From Athripsodes cinereus (lineage: Eukaryota > Arthropoda > Insecta > Trichoptera > Leptoceridae), in the NCBI GenBank assembly GCA_947579605.1, contig OX388319.1, positions 2,790,001-2,854,000 of the forward strand: a DNA stretch of 64,000 bases, given 5' to 3'. The translations under genes and the position numbers were made by a program. Positions 22,431 through 35,610 of this stretch are shown here, piece after piece. Under the pieces are notes generated by a model. That model saw nothing but the letters and a program-made list of their open reading frames with translations. It made no database searches and was not told where the DNA came from. Position 1 is the first letter of the stretch, and every line of letters starts with the position of its first letter.

Positions 22431-25290
22431 TCGTTAGCACGAAACTATAATCAATGACTATTGTGAGTCATTATATTCACAACAAAAACACTTCTACTAC
22501 ACCGTCACGGCATATCCCATGAGTGGGGGTAGCCAGCAGAACTAAAACATTATGTTCATAATATTCCAATTTGCCCAAAAATTGTTATGGTGTACGTAGT
22601 TTACCTCCCATATACAAAATGTGCGAAAGACTCGACGTGAAATATGCTTTGGTAATTTTTATAAGTAGAATGTCTGTATAAAACAAAAAACTTCACCCGC
22701 CTTATTTTTTATTTCGCTTATGTATGTGAAAAAAATTATGTAAATTCAGTTTATCTACTTCTTTTTTTTTAAATAAGAAACACATTCAACAAGCTTTTAT
22801 ACAAGGTTTGCAAATGCTTAAAGTCATCATTTTTGAAAATATTATTTACTCTATAAAGATTTTCAACAATTTTTTATATGAACTTCCACTAAGAATTATT
22901 GTCAGTCGATAAATTGAACTTTAACAATTTCTGTACAATAGTGATAAAAGAAAAGAATACCCTACGCACTGCTATAGTTTTATCAGTTACAAAAACTTTA
23001 AATTCAGTTACAAAAACTTTTTTAATAATTGTAAAGTAGAAACAGATTTTAGGAAATATTGTTTGAATCCTGTGGTATTTTTGAAATATAGATATTTGAA
23101 TTTCTAAATAGTTTGTTAGTATTTTGTCAGTGGGTACTTGAATTTCTAAATACTTCCATGAAAAATTTTCCTTGAAAGAGTACTATAGGTACTTGATTTT
23201 ATAAATATACAGTATATGATGTTGTTTGTCAGATCTAGTAAGAGAAACTAAGAAAAAGAAATTCAAGTATTTATCAAGTTTTTTCAATTGCCTACTAAAA
23301 CAATACTTTCTTACTGAATGGAAGTCGAATATCCATCATTCAATAAAAATAATGTGAATAAAACATGTACTATGTTACGCTGATAAGATATTCAAGTACT
23401 TTTCGTGAATAAAATACTTTGAAGTATTTTATTCAAGTACTCAATCATCTCAATGTAAAAAATGAAGCAAAAAATTCATTATATTTTTTGAAAAATAAAT
23501 TTAATATTATCAAATAAGAATGTTCCCAAATTATTGATATTATAAAAAAATGAGATTTGAATTTCTTTAAACTTTTACTTTTAATACAATATTTGTTCAT
23601 TGTTTCGGAGGGATATACTATTTTATTTATGAGTGTATGTAAATATGATAAATTGGAATATTTATATTCCACGAAACATGGTGATTTTAAACAAATTGAC
23701 TATTTTTAAACTATATGTAGATGTTTAATAGAAAATATAATTATTGGAGTAGTATTTACAAGAGGTTGACTTAATTAAAGAGGATAAAAACAAGAAAATA
23801 CTGTCTAGTACTTTTTGTTAATAGATATTGAAGTACATTTTTAGAAATTGAAGTACTTTTACATTTTTTTTTGTGATTTACAAAAATTTTGTTTTACTGC
23901 TTAATTTTATGTGTGAATTCTCAAAAAAAGGGACTTATTACTCTTTTACTTACCCTTACCTGCTGTCTTGGAAACACAAGAATGTCATTGTACCTTTATT
24001 TTACATTTCAATTTTTTTCTCTGATCTCATTTTGTATACTTTTTGTTTTTTTATTTATTGGAGCACCTACTTGAAGTATAAACTAATAAAAGTTATTCAA
24101 GACACTTAAATGTTATAGAAACTTTGATATTTTCTTTAAAAATTTGCAGAATCTAGTTTGATCTATTACTTCAACTTACATATGTAAAGAGGTAGCCGGC
24201 AAAATAAATTGATAAATATATATTTTTATTTGTGGGATAGATAGAGAGAACAGAACAGAACACTAACCCATTCTGTTCTAGTATACTTCCTCCACATTCA
24301 TATAGTTTCTCGTATATGCAAAAAAGTTAATTTTTATTCAACACATGACCGTCTTTGGAAATTTGATCCACTTGTTAAGCCACACGGTTCGCAGATGTAA
24401 CATTTTTTGTAGAGAATGAAATAAAAAAGTCGTTTGATTCTTCTAGCTTTTGAAAAAAAGTGACAATCAGATGGGCATTTTTGCAGTAAAAAATAGGATT
24501 CACGCTAAAAATAATGATAAAAAAAACTTGTAATTTGATACCCCACATGCCCATAATCAAGTAAAACAATTCATAGGTTGATACCTATTGGATTGTTTGA
24601 ATTTGAACCTGAGGAAGTATTACTTTCATTTTCTATCATCTGAATATGAAACATTCTCTCTGCACCACAAGAATGTATATTTAAAGGCATATAGAAGTTT
24701 GATTTTGTAATAATGATACGTGACTCGTTTCTGTCTCTTGTAATGATTATTTTCTTTATGACGTTGATGATTATTTTTAACAGTATTTTTATTTTACATA
24801 TTGATTATATAATATCAGAGCTGAGCACTTTTAATCTAATAATTAACAATGTTAATTCTTTCACAAGAAACTTTGCCTCCGTAACTAATATTGTTTTTCG
24901 AAAATATACCTACATAACTCAAAAGACAGTTGAATTTATATGGATATTTACAGAAAACGCCTTAATCTAAGTGAAGGTTTTTTTTTTATCAAAAATCAAC
25001 GTTACAATCAATGATTTCCGATTTTATTTAGAAATTAACATTTTAATTAATTTTTAACTTTGTTAATTATTGATTAACGGATTAACTTTGTTAATCTCCA
25101 GCTCTGTATAATATATATTTTGTAATAGTATTGTAACTTTCTGTGTATATATATATATATATATATTCTTATTATGATTATGTATATTTGATAATATATT
25201 TTTTTTACACAGTGGACCAGCCCGTGTGTCAGATATTTTTTCAATAAAATTGAAAACTTTAAAAATACATCTTTTATTTCATTATACCTA
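22430..25290. other. AT-rich DNA with degenerate repeats, no gene seen
   Basis: Between 23060 and 23880 the words attcaagtactt, gaatttctaaatac and gaagtactttt return many times in both orientations, suggesting an old, decayed tandem or foldback array. A (TA)n tract is at 25148-25165. Short frames such as 23873-24109 are hydrophobic only because of AT-richness. Confidence 0.45.
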
Positions 25291-25529
25291 CCTTGATCTG
25301 TATATTCTGTGGAGCCTCGTGGTTAAGAATAGGTCTCCAACTTCCATCTTTTAAGTGACATGTGTGACATATTGTCCCTCTTCTGACTAACTGTCGTATC
25401 TGATATTTTTGGAGAAATTGAGTTATGATCACCAATGTGTATGTATATGTGCCCTCCATGTTCTCACTGAAGATCACACCTGTAACTGTTACCGTTATCC
25501 TGGAATAGCTTTCCGATTTGTTGTCGTAT

Positions 25530-26535
25530 TTACGAATTATTCTAAACGTGGTACTTGGGGCCTTAAGGCGCGGACTGTGCTTACCATTTATCGGGCGACG
25601 TATGTGGCTCAGGTCACTTATGGTGCTCGTGTTTGGTCGCACCGTCTTGCTGTTGGTTCTGTGTCCGCGGCGGTCTTGAGGGGACAGACTCCCCCTGCTC
25701 GCCGTCACCAGTGCGTATAGAACGGCCGCTAGCGATGGCCTTCCTGTCATCGCTGGTGTGCTGCCCGCGGATTTAGAAATTTTAGATTGTGTAGCCAGGC
25801 GCAAGCTCAAGGCTGACGGCAATGTTGAACATCTCGGAATCTCCGTTCATGCGGAGCCCGGGACTAGAGGGCTCAGTAGGGCAATCGGCATGATCCGAAA
25901 GAGAACTTTGGAGGTCTGGCAAGATAGGTGGGATAGGGGGAGAACTGCTAGATTGGTCTACAGTTTTCTCCCTGACGTATGTGAGAGAATGAAAAGGCGA
26001 TTCCTTTCCCTCAATCACCATGCCGTCCAGCTTGTGACGGGACACGGTGATCTAAAGGGCAGGTTATATGACCTTGGCCTAGCGGAGAATCCGTGGTGTG
26101 TTTGTGGGTTGGGGGCGCAGTATGCTGGGCACATCCTTTGGGAGTGCTCCGTGATGAATGATGCTAGAGATGCAATGATAGATGATATGAGTGAGAGCAC
26201 TCCCAGACCAATTTGGTTTGGGGAGGTTCTGCAATGCCCGAGGAACCTTAAAGAATTTTTGGTGTTTGTGGATGTATGGGTATCTCGTTGGGAGCTTCTG
26301 CGTCAGCCGGGTTCACCCCCGCCTGACGCGGGAGAGTCTTAGGGTTGGTTTTTGCCCTTTGTGGCGTTGGCGCGATAGTGAACTCGTTTTCTCGTTGTAT
26401 CGTCCTGTCTCCCTTGGTGGAGAGTAGGTTTGGGAGGTATGTCCCTTTTGGGAGGGTTTAATGTTTTCACACCATTCGGCACTGGTGATTCTCGGGCTCG
26501 CGCCTTCTGAACGCCAAATAAAAAGTTTCTGGACA
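25530..26535 (+). mobile_element. R1-like non-LTR retrotransposon, 5'-truncated
   Basis: This GC-rich island in AT-rich DNA carries the C-terminal part of an R1/TRAS-like ORF2 and a 3' UTR (26342-26535) ending near ccaaataaaaagtttctgg. The contrast in composition marks it as an insertion. Confidence 0.82.
25540..26342 (+). pseudogene. R1-like LINE ORF2 C-terminal region, frameshifted
   Basis: The first part reads LKARTVLTIYRATYVAQVTY then GARVWSHRL, typical of the post-RT region of R1-clade elements. A one-base change in the C-run near 25690 moves the frame, and it continues in the frame of 25758-26342 with GVLPADLEILDCVARRK and WQDRW. Near the end CVCGLGAQYAGHILWEC matches the terminal zinc-knuckle-like C-x-C...H...C block of this clade, followed by a stop at 26342. 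It is not functional in this copy. Confidence 0.8.
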
Positions 26536-26727
26536 CCTCACTTCGGCTTTTGTTACTCAGCAATTTTTATATATCATATTTACTCGATGTTATCTACCTT
26601 ATATTAATTGTACTATATTTTGTCCTGTTTTATGCTTTTTTTTATATAATTTTGTATTTTTTTTTTTTTTATTCAATAAAATAAACATACTTTCAAAAGG
26701 GGCATTGAAGAGAGTGTAGTTTAAAAG

Positions 26728-26875
26728 ATTCCCACGACGGCGGTTTTAGCCGGTCGGTCCTTCAGACCTGCCCAATGGCCCGCCCGTGAGGACAATTTTG
26801 GTTTGAATGTGCGGATAAATAGTAGTCTATGACTCCTGAAATATCCGGGTGTGAGGTGGGTCTCTCTTCAATATT
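26728..26875 (+). repeat. Dispersed repeat S (cggcggttttagccggtcgg), copy 1
   Basis: The block attcccacgacggcgg, gcccaatggccc, tgaggacaattttggtttga and ccgggtgtgaggtggg recurs at 28795-28895 (partial) and 44186-44335. The high GC content suggests a LINE 3' UTR; the family is not known to me. Confidence 0.75.
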
Positions 26876-27276
26876 CTAAATAAAATGTGTTGTATCAACT
26901 AATTCCTCAAAATTTCATCGCAAAAATGATTCTGAGATATATAAGAATAGGTACAAATAAAATAATGTTATATATTTACACTGTATCATATAACTAGGAG
27001 AGACGAAAATATGCACGACAAAACACAAAAAACGCTCTCCTGAACAATTTACATTTAGGCAGATACGACAGTTAGTCAGAAGAGGGACGATATAAGTTGA
27101 AATGTCAAACCTACCTATGAAGACTAATACAAAGATGCCATTAAATTCAGTAGATATTTATAAATTTATGGCAAAGTTCCTCAAAACACGTCATGATACT
27201 TTACGAATCACCTCTTTATTGAAATATAATAGGTACCTAGCTGTATATTAAAGTAAACAACAGCTGTGCCATGGGG

Positions 27277-27482
27277 TGCGTCCAGATAGTAGGATGCGAA
27301 CGTCAATCAATCTTCAACGATTCGGAGCATTCTCCGAAAAAATATTTGAATGAATGTCTTCGTAACCCGTATAAGGACGGGAAACAAACGCATTCATTCG
27401 GATATTTCTTTGGAGAATGCTCCAAATCGTTGAAGATTGATAATAAATTGACGTTCGCATCTTACTATCTGGACGCACCAAT
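27277..27482. mobile_element. Foldback MITE, family M2 (ggatgcgaacgtcaat), copy 1
   Basis: Two imperfect arms of about 90 bp face each other: gtccagatagtaggatgcga on the left and tcgcatcttactatctggac on the right, with a matching gattcggagcattctccg/ggagaatgctccaaatcg pair inside. A short frame runs through it but is forced by the palindrome. Confidence 0.93.
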
Positions 27483-28191
27483 GAAGTATTGTCACAATTT
27501 TAACTATTAATATGCTACCACATCTTTGTATTAAGGTTTATTTTATCATGAAAGTTGGACTCCTTTTTTTACATAAAAAATAATTACAAACCTGTTTTTC
27601 CATATTGGCCTAAATCACTCCTAAACTAGTGGATGGCCTTGATAAGAAAAGAATAGAATACAAAGATGTACAATTTATATTACATCTCTTTTTCTTTATG
27701 TTTTCCTAATACATTTTATGATAACTTCAGTAGATTTTTTAAGCAAAATGATTTCGCATTGAAATTATGTTACCCTGATATAGGTAATTTAAAAAATATT
27801 AGAAATCAAGAATTATCTAGATAGGTATAATAGGTACCTTATTTTGCACAATCTTGTTGAAATTAATGAAATTATTTCATGTTTTCCTAATACTTCATCT
27901 TTCTGGTTATGAGTTTCTCAATAAAACAATTGGTTCATTATGAACTCATTTTAGAACAAGTCTCGCATTTTTTCTATAAATTTTCGAATGTCCTGTGAAA
28001 GGTAGGTAGTTAAACATTAAATTCTTTCGATTAAGTTATGAGGAATGTCTTATCTTTTAGAGGGTTTTTGGTGCAGCTGGACCTGTTCTACGGAACTGGC
28101 TAATAGCTGTAACGAAGAAAAATCAATCGATAACCACCTTTAGGAGTAATTTACAGACTGGACTGTTTATCGGCACCCTTAAGATGGTCTA

Positions 28192-28455
28192 AATGAGTCG
28201 TATAAATGCAAACAGCGCTATCTCCTTACAAGGAAAATTTGTGATGGGTATACGTATTTGAAATATTATTTAAAATATTTGCAATATAAAGTGAAAAAAA
28301 GTTTGAAAATAACTTAAGCAAAGAGAAAGTAATATGTTTTCATTTAGAAAGTATAACTTATTACAAGATATTTGAACAAAATATTAAGATGTATTTTGCA
28401 AATTTTTATTCTTCTCAAAAGGAGATAGCGCCGTTTGCATTTATACGACTCAAAT
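28192..28455. mobile_element. MITE with about 35-bp inverted ends (gagtcgtataaatgcaaac)
   Basis: The left end, gagtcgtataaatgcaaaca followed by gcgctatctcctt, is mirrored at the right as aaggagatagcgccgtttgc then atttatacgactca. The interior is AT-rich and non-coding. A candidate flanking aaat/caaat repeat is too short to prove a target duplication. Confidence 0.88.
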
Positions 28456-28488
28456 ACAGTGAAACAGTGCTAATAATCAAGTGAACTA

Positions 28489-28559
28489 TTTTTTTTTTTT
28501 TTTTTTAATTTTTTTTATAAAAGATATATCTGGGTTTGGTTATAAACCCAGATATATCT
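28489..28559 (-). repeat. SINE family A tail fragment folded into a palindrome
   Basis: The tail sequence agatatatctgggttt is followed after six bases by its exact reverse complement, giving a 16-bp-arm hairpin at 28522-28559. A long T-run precedes it. It is probably a severely truncated or rearranged SINE copy. Confidence 0.75.
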
Positions 28560-28595
28560 TCTAACCCAGATCTAATAAGGATTTGTACATCTTAA

Positions 28596-28735
28596 ATTCA
28601 GCGATAAAGTTCGCCACCCATCCTGATTGTCTTAATTGTTTGTTGGCATGGGGAGGACAGCTTGCATGTGGCGTGGTCTACTGGCTCCCCCACTTGTGGG
28701 ATATGCCGTGATGGTTTAATAATAATAGTAGTAGT
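28596..28735 (+). repeat. Dispersed repeat R (ccacccatcctgaatgtc), reference copy
   Basis: The block gttcgccacccatcctgatt ... ggacagcttgcatg ... cttgtgggatatgccgtgat ends in a taataatagtagtag tail, as expected for a non-LTR 3' end. Other copies: 60-185, 29527-29785, 43490-43710, 50735-50935 (reverse), 54108-54250 (reverse), 55886-56125 (reverse), 62040-62375 and 63045-63340. Longer copies add a 5' block, aagaattggtctcncactct ... cctgtaaagggcaggtattc. Confidence 0.82.
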
Positions 28736-29526
28736 AAAACTTCATAGATTTTCCAAATCATGAAAATAACTGATGATTAGAAAAATGTCCAATGATCCAT
28801 CTACGAGGACAATTACTTTGGTTTGGTTTAAATAACCAAATAGGAGTCCACAACTCCTGAGATATCCATAGCCGGGTGTGAGGTGTGTAAAAATAAACCA
28901 ATGCAGATAAAATAAAACAATATAGAAATCATTTCTACATAATATTTATTTTATTAATATTATCTTATAGAATAATTGCATTTGGATATTTTAATACATT
29001 GTGATAGTTAGATTTTGAATAATGTTTATTCATAAATAATTGTTAATCAAGGTAAGGTTAATTATTTATTTAAAAATTAATATAAACTGTATGTTAAATA
29101 ATTGCATATAGATAGTAATTGGTATGAAATACATAATATTACATGCTATATTAATAAATTTAATATGTATTTTTTTGATATATTACTAAGGGATTGACAA
29201 TATTCTTTATTTTTATGATAGAAGGGGTGTATAATTTATACAATTAATTTATAAATAATTTAAAATATTTTATTTTTAATTTATATTAATTAGGCTAGTA
29301 GGTTATTCTAGTGGTCGATAGGTAGATAAATATTAGTATTTATTTTTGATTTATTAAAAAAGAATGGAGGGATTCTAAGGCAAGGTTAAAATTTGTGGAA
29401 AAACATAAAAGTTTTGATTTTTAATTATTATTATTTTTTATATAAAAAATACTGCAGGTCGTAGGTAATATATGGGTACCAAAATTGGATAAATCCAAGA
29501 ATATATATTTTTAACTAAGTACGTAT

Positions 29527-29785
29527 ACCTCGTGGAGTCCGTGCTAAAATAAAGATCTCTCGCTTTTCTCTGCTGCAAGTCTTTGAGTGGCCTGTGATAG
29601 GAAGGTGTTTGTAAGACCTCATGTATAAGACAATAAACATTGAATCAACTATTCTGAATGTCTAATATTTTTTATCGACACGAGGAGGACAATTTGTAAG
29701 TTTATCACATGACGTTAGTCTGTTGGCTGCTCCGTTTGTGGAATATTCATTACATGATAAAATAGTAGTAGTAGATATACAGAAA
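29527..29785 (+). repeat. Dispersed repeat R, longer diverged copy
   Basis: It starts tcgtggagtccgtgct, includes the cctgtgataggaaggtgt part and ttctgaatgtctaat, and ends in a tag-repeat tail (aatagtagtagtag). A short copy of repeat U follows at 29828-29880. Confidence 0.75.
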
Positions 29786-29889
29786 TATCCTTTATGTTGA
29801 GTTATATAAAAGTTCATTTTTCAATATAACATAACATGTATAGACAATTCACACAGATCGAGCTAGTCCCAAACTAAGACATGGTCAAA

Positions 29890-32800
29890 CCTTATAAAAT
29901 TTGTGTGAAAAACAAGGTGACATGCTGGGGTCAATTGGACACAGATGGCGCAGAATCGAATGTTGACGTGGAAAGAAATGGAGGAGGTCTTCGTCCAGGA
30001 ATAGGCTGAGAAGAAGTATAAAAACCAGTTAAAATCTAATTAGTTTTTGGGGGCCATTGATATTTAACTGCAAATGGATTTATCCAGTTTTGATACCAAA
30101 CCACACTATTATTAAATAATATTTCAACACTATTTTTTGAAAAATTAAATTTTGGATAATTACAATAAATTTCTGTAATATCTATAATTAATACATTGTA
30201 TTTATATAAATGATAAAATATTAATTCATGGATGTACATCGAAATTAAATATAGACAGAATGATGACCTTATTTTAAAATAGAACGAATAAAATTTATTT
30301 CCAAAAATAATCATAAGTTAGGGGGGGGGGCTGTACTATATTTAATTTATATTATGTGTTTATTAAAGAGACTAAAAAATATTGAAGTGGATAGAAGGAT
30401 CTAACATTTTATATTCTAAAAATCTGTGATCATTTTGTTAAATTAATTTTTTTTAAATGAATGTTTTAAACGTTCAAAATCTACAATTGTCACTTTTAAT
30501 TGTGTTGAATATAATTTTATTTAAAAATGGCCAGAATTTGTTTATTTATAACAATATGTTTTTTGTTTTAAGGAATAATCTAAAAATATATAGGTTATAC
30601 CTAATAAATTTACAAATAGGTATATAGTAATTAAGAATCAATAAATATAATAGGTTTATAAATAGGCGAAATGGTCCCAAATATTCAAAAACCATTTTAT
30701 AATCAAAGACTTACTAGACTGAAAACTCAAAGGAAAAATTGGTAATGCGACCGATCAAATTTTGCGACCAGTGTGATTTCATAACATCGGTCAGTCTTAA
30801 ACAAGCATTGGTTGAGAAAGGTACTAAAATCTCCCTTGAAGTAGATGTATTTATAAAAATTATGCTACTATTGACACAAAATATATTGATGGCCAATATA
30901 TTACAAGTGCACCTTTTGAAAACAATTGTCAGCTATCATCGTCGGCCATATCGTTTAAATAGGTAAATTTTTACGTAATAACTTTTGTTACTTGAAGGAC
31001 ATTGGTTGTTTGTTTCGTTTTATGATACAGATACAACAGTTTAGGCAGATATATAGGATGTCCTATACATCAGCATTAGTGGGAAAGAGATCATTATCAT
31101 CTTAATGATGTGGAGTGAAACAGCATAATATCACATACAGTGACTCAGGATTTTCTCCCCATAATCCAGGTCACACGGGCAATAAATATGTGCCAAGTGC
31201 CACCTTTTTTTGTGTCAATTTGTTAAGTTTTGTCTATTTGTTCAAATTAACGTACCATTCTACTAGTATTCAGAATTGCGGCCTTCTGTAGAGTGATATA
31301 ATTATGTTGCTTTGTGGTAGTGTCAATGTATTTAAATTATTATTGTTGGAACACAATAATATTGCGAAAAATCGTACCGCGTTGCTAGTCTAGTAAGTCA
31401 TCGTTTATAATTATAATAATATAAATGGGTAATTTATAAATACAATATGAAATAATGTGGGGTAAGTTACAAGTTTTAAAATAGTAGGTATTTGATGCTT
31501 CAGTCAAATTTAAAATGTAGGGATATAATAATAATTATATATATATATATAATTTTATGTTATTATATTTACTTAGTTGCATAATAATTTTACTTATTTT
31601 CTATCGAGTAATTAAAATCAAATATACCTATATTTTATTAGAATTATACAATCAAATCGATGAAAAATATTTATATCAATATTTTTGCAGGGCATTTATT
31701 AATTATTATATAATGAATAACACAGTGTTTTAAAAATACATTGATTTTAATATTTCTTACGAAAAGAATTTATAACTAAATTTGACATAAAATTAACAAG
31801 TTTGAAGTATTAAAAAAAATATCATAACACTGGTAACAAATAGCTTTAGATGGGATATGAGCTTAAAAGCTTGAAGCAATAGTGTTTGTTAAATTAACAA
31901 ATAATGGTTAAGAAATTTAAATATATTTAACTAACTTTATAACTAAGATATTGATTACATGCCACTGAATTTTATATACATGTTTATAATGATAAAAATT
32001 TAATGAAATACCTAAGTATTTTGATAACTACAGTAGGTTAGTTTACATTTTTACAAATTGATACATTTTATTTTATGTACAATAATATAATTGACCAAAA
32101 AACGTTGCTCAATGAAATGTTTATTTGGATTAAACCCTGAAAATAGGAATAATATTTCTTTATAACAAACCGTTAATTGGGATCACTGTAAAAAAGTTAA
32201 CTTAAATCACTGTAATAGAGTTAACTTGAATCACTGTTATATGTCATCAAATATTTATCATTGTAGCTAACAAGAATAATTGTAATAAGGATACCCAATT
32301 TGAATAATTGTAGATAACTTCAGTATAATAAGGGTACCTATCTCATTTGAGCTGCTGTAATGTAGTAAATATGAATCAATGTAAAATAGGTACCTATAAC
32401 CATTAAGATAACTTGAATCACTGTTAAAAGGGTACTATACTTGAATCACTAAAAACATAATTTGAATAACTGTATATTATTATCACCAAGGTACCTAATT
32501 TGAATCATTGAAATACAGTCAACTTGGCACACTGTCAGACAGATTTGAGTGTCACGAATTCTCGAATCACTGTTCAATAGATAATTCAATCAAATCAAAT
32601 TTCAAAGTCAACCATTTTCAGGATTTGATTCCTTTGCAATCTAAAATTATAGATTAATTATTGTATTATATAATGAAAAGTCTTAAAAATATTCTTTAAA
32701 TTTTAACAATTTTGATTTATCTACACTTATAAAAAGAACAATAATATCTACTTTACATACACCAAGAGGAAACTAAAAGTTTAAAAAGAAATCTGTCATA

Positions 32801-34395
32801 ACTGTCTACGACATTCATATTAAAACTAATGATCTACAGAAATATATACAGAATATATTATAAGTATATTTTTTGACAGGTTATCTTAATTTTATAACCT
32901 TTTATACATAAGGGTAGGTATAATTAAATTTAATTAAAATTTTGGTGCATTTGAGTTAATTTTGGGCAAATTGACATTATTATAATATTTTGATATATAT
33001 AAAAATGGACCCTATATTTATTTAATTTTGGGTTAAGATACATATTTATAATACATAATTATATTATTTGATGAAGTCTTCAAAATATACAATACATAGA
33101 CTCAAAATATTCGTAAAATTAAGTTATATTTGAAAATTATTGATTATTGATGTTTTTGCAGGTTTAAATTTGAAACACTAAAATGTAGACAGCTTGAAGC
33201 AGTATAATTCAGATAATTCAAAATAATATGTACCTATTAGTATAAAAAAAATTGAATCACTGTAATGCAGATAAAGTTTGAATCTCTAATAGAGTTGATT
33301 TCATAATCGTAGATTTGAATATCAAGTCGTTCTACAAAAATAAATATAAATTTCAACATTAAAGAAAAATTATTAATTACTGTGTTTCAAATTGTTTAAC
33401 TATCAGTTATTTTTATAAAAAAAACATCAAATTTTAAACTTTTGTATTTTTAACTTTACAAGTTTTTCCCAGTGAAATAATAAAAACCGAATGACTTTAA
33501 GAGTTTTGGACTATTTCAAATATATTTCATATAATTAATATAATAAAATTATATTTGATGTAATATAATCCGATTACATTTTCATATAAATATATTTCAA
33601 TTAAAATAACCGAAAGAAATAAATTACTAAGAACCAAGAAGTTAATTGAATTAATACAAAGGTTTCATTAAAGCACCAAAATAAATTAAGAAACTTATGA
33701 ATGGTTTTACAGCGAGATGAGCTTAATTTACTGAAACTATTTTAAGTTTTTATAAAAAGCTTTACCTTAATAATAATGGTATATTTAGATTATATTAAAT
33801 TAATTTACAACTAATGAAATGAAATAAAAAATGGCACTTAAATAGCCAAGTTTTTTAATGAAGTTGACAAATACGCAAACAAAATCAGTAAAATAGGATT
33901 TTCAATTAATGTATCAAATTTATTATTCAATTTCGAAATTTGTTTTCTCATACCCTAGATTTGTAATGAAACCTTTATTTGAAGGATTATTGTCCACTTT
34001 TAGTGAAAAGAAAAAAGCTCATTCACTCCGCTTCAAATACTTTCTACTTTATAATTTTTATTCATCACTATCCCAGGTCACAAGAGTAAAGTGCAAGTCA
34101 AGGACTTACCCCTATTCTAGAGTTTCATTTCTGGATCTAGACTTATACTTATTGGTTCATGGCATTTTTTAAATATAAAGTTTGTTACAAACCTAAAAAT
34201 AAACATTACAATTTTATTATTGGTTCAAAGCTGGATCAATCAGAAAAATAATAAATTATAGAACAAAGTTTGAATCAAACAGTAATAATTTTCTTTGATT
34301 GTATAGGCATTAACTTTGTTACACTTCATTTTAAATTATCAAATAAAATAAAATAAATATTAATTATTAATAACTTTTCTATTTTCGAAGAGGAA
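29890..34395. other. Long AT-rich stretch without a recognised gene
   Basis: No coding frame with recognisable domains was found. There is a G-run at 30320-30331, (TA)n near 31535-31550, and a degenerate tandem region at 32160-32580. A block around 30735-30780 (aatgcgaccgatcaaatttt) has a relative at 54708-54740. Confidence 0.45.
32160..32580 (+). repeat. Degenerate tandem repeat (aacttgaatcactgtaat)
   Basis: Units of roughly 30-40 bp built on ttgaatcactgtaa followed by ngggtaccta recur about a dozen times with much drift. Related words reappear at 33170-33320. It looks like an old minisatellite. Confidence 0.75.
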
Positions 34396-34399
34396 ACAC

Positions 34400-34675
34400 T
34401 ATGAAAGTTCATTTTTAAATTTAGGTAATAAAAAATAAAAAATGAAACACTGTATAACTTTCACTAATTGTTACATTGATTAGAAGCTTTTCGGACCTAC
34501 CTCCATCTTCAGTAATAATAATCTTATAACTACAATAATGTTTATATCTTATATTAGTCATAAGATTATTACTGAGGATGGACGTAGGTCCGAAAATCTT
34601 CTAATCAATATAAAAATTAGTGAAAGTAATACAGTGTTTAATTTTTTATTACCTAAATTTATTATTATTGTTTTA
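34400..34675. mobile_element. Foldback MITE, about 110-bp arms
   Basis: The left arm (aaatttaggtaataaaaaat ... attagaagcttttcggacct) is mirrored by the right (aggtccgaaaatcttctaat ... attttttattacctaaattt). The loop is around 34530-34555. No open frame. Confidence 0.9.
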
Positions 34676-35382
34676 TGGTACTGGTGATAAATAATAAATG
34701 TTTATTTAATTTTATTTGATAATTTAGTGATAAATTTATTTGCAAAAAGGTAATTGTTTAATACATAATTTTAAAACATCAATTTAATAATTCGTGAATA
34801 TGATTTTGCTTGTAATTTGACAAGACTTCAATGAATCGTTGGAATTAATTGTCTTCTTACAATTCTACAGAGTATGAATTTTTAATGATAATATTTTAAA
34901 GATTAATTAATATATAGCAGACATTTTTAGTCTTAGATAAACTTAGTTTACTAGAATATAGACGAATAGGTTCGAATCACAGTATAAAATCTACATATTC
35001 CGCGCTTTGATTTAATTCACAATATTAAATTTAATAAAATTAAAAAACTTATTATTCCTAGTAATTTGAATTTAATATACAATATATTAATTAGAGATAA
35101 CTATAAATTTAAAATAGATAAGTTGTCTAATATATTTTTTTTTAATATAGGTTACTAACTATCTATTCTTAAATAATATAAATATTATATAATTGAGTAT
35201 TAGTAAAATAATATGTAGAATTATTCTAAATAGTTACTGTGAAACATTATTAAATCTGTTTAGTGTTTAGGCAGGTATTTTAATACATTAAAATAAACTT
35301 TATATTAAAAAAAGCTGGAAAATACTCTGAAAAATATGAAGCTTCTTTTGGAGTGGCTGAAAAAGACAGAAGTGTAATCTAT

Positions 35383-35610
35383 TCACTGTGTCGGTGTTTG
35401 GGTAGTAGAATTCCATATCGAAATAAATAAAACAAGCGTTTTATTCTACTATTGATTTGTTCGACGAGAGAGATGTCTTTCGTCTTATTAGGAGATTCTC
35501 AATCGACAATGATGATTGATAATGTCCTAATAAGACGAAAGACGTCTCTCTAGTCGAATAAATCAATAGTAGAATAAAACACTTGTTTTATTTATTTCGA
35601 GAATTAGTGT
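35383..35610 (+). mobile_element. Foldback MITE, family M1, copy 2
   Basis: It begins attcactgtgtcggtgtttg, has the ggtagtagaattccatatcg flank and two inverse arms containing gtctttcgtcttatta and taataagacgaaagac, and a loop of about 30 bp. Confidence 0.93.

Noticed and set aside
23873..24109. A hydrophobic ORF that could be a membrane protein
   Set aside because: T-rich DNA gives Phe/Leu/Ile-rich frames by chance. There is no start context, domain or partner exon.
25274..25822. A 182-residue minus-strand ORF
   Set aside because: It is the antisense shadow of the R1-like LINE ORF2 relic, whose plus-strand frames match known RT C-terminal motifs.
27271..27510. A 79-residue ORF
   Set aside because: It lies wholly within the palindromic M2 MITE copy 1.
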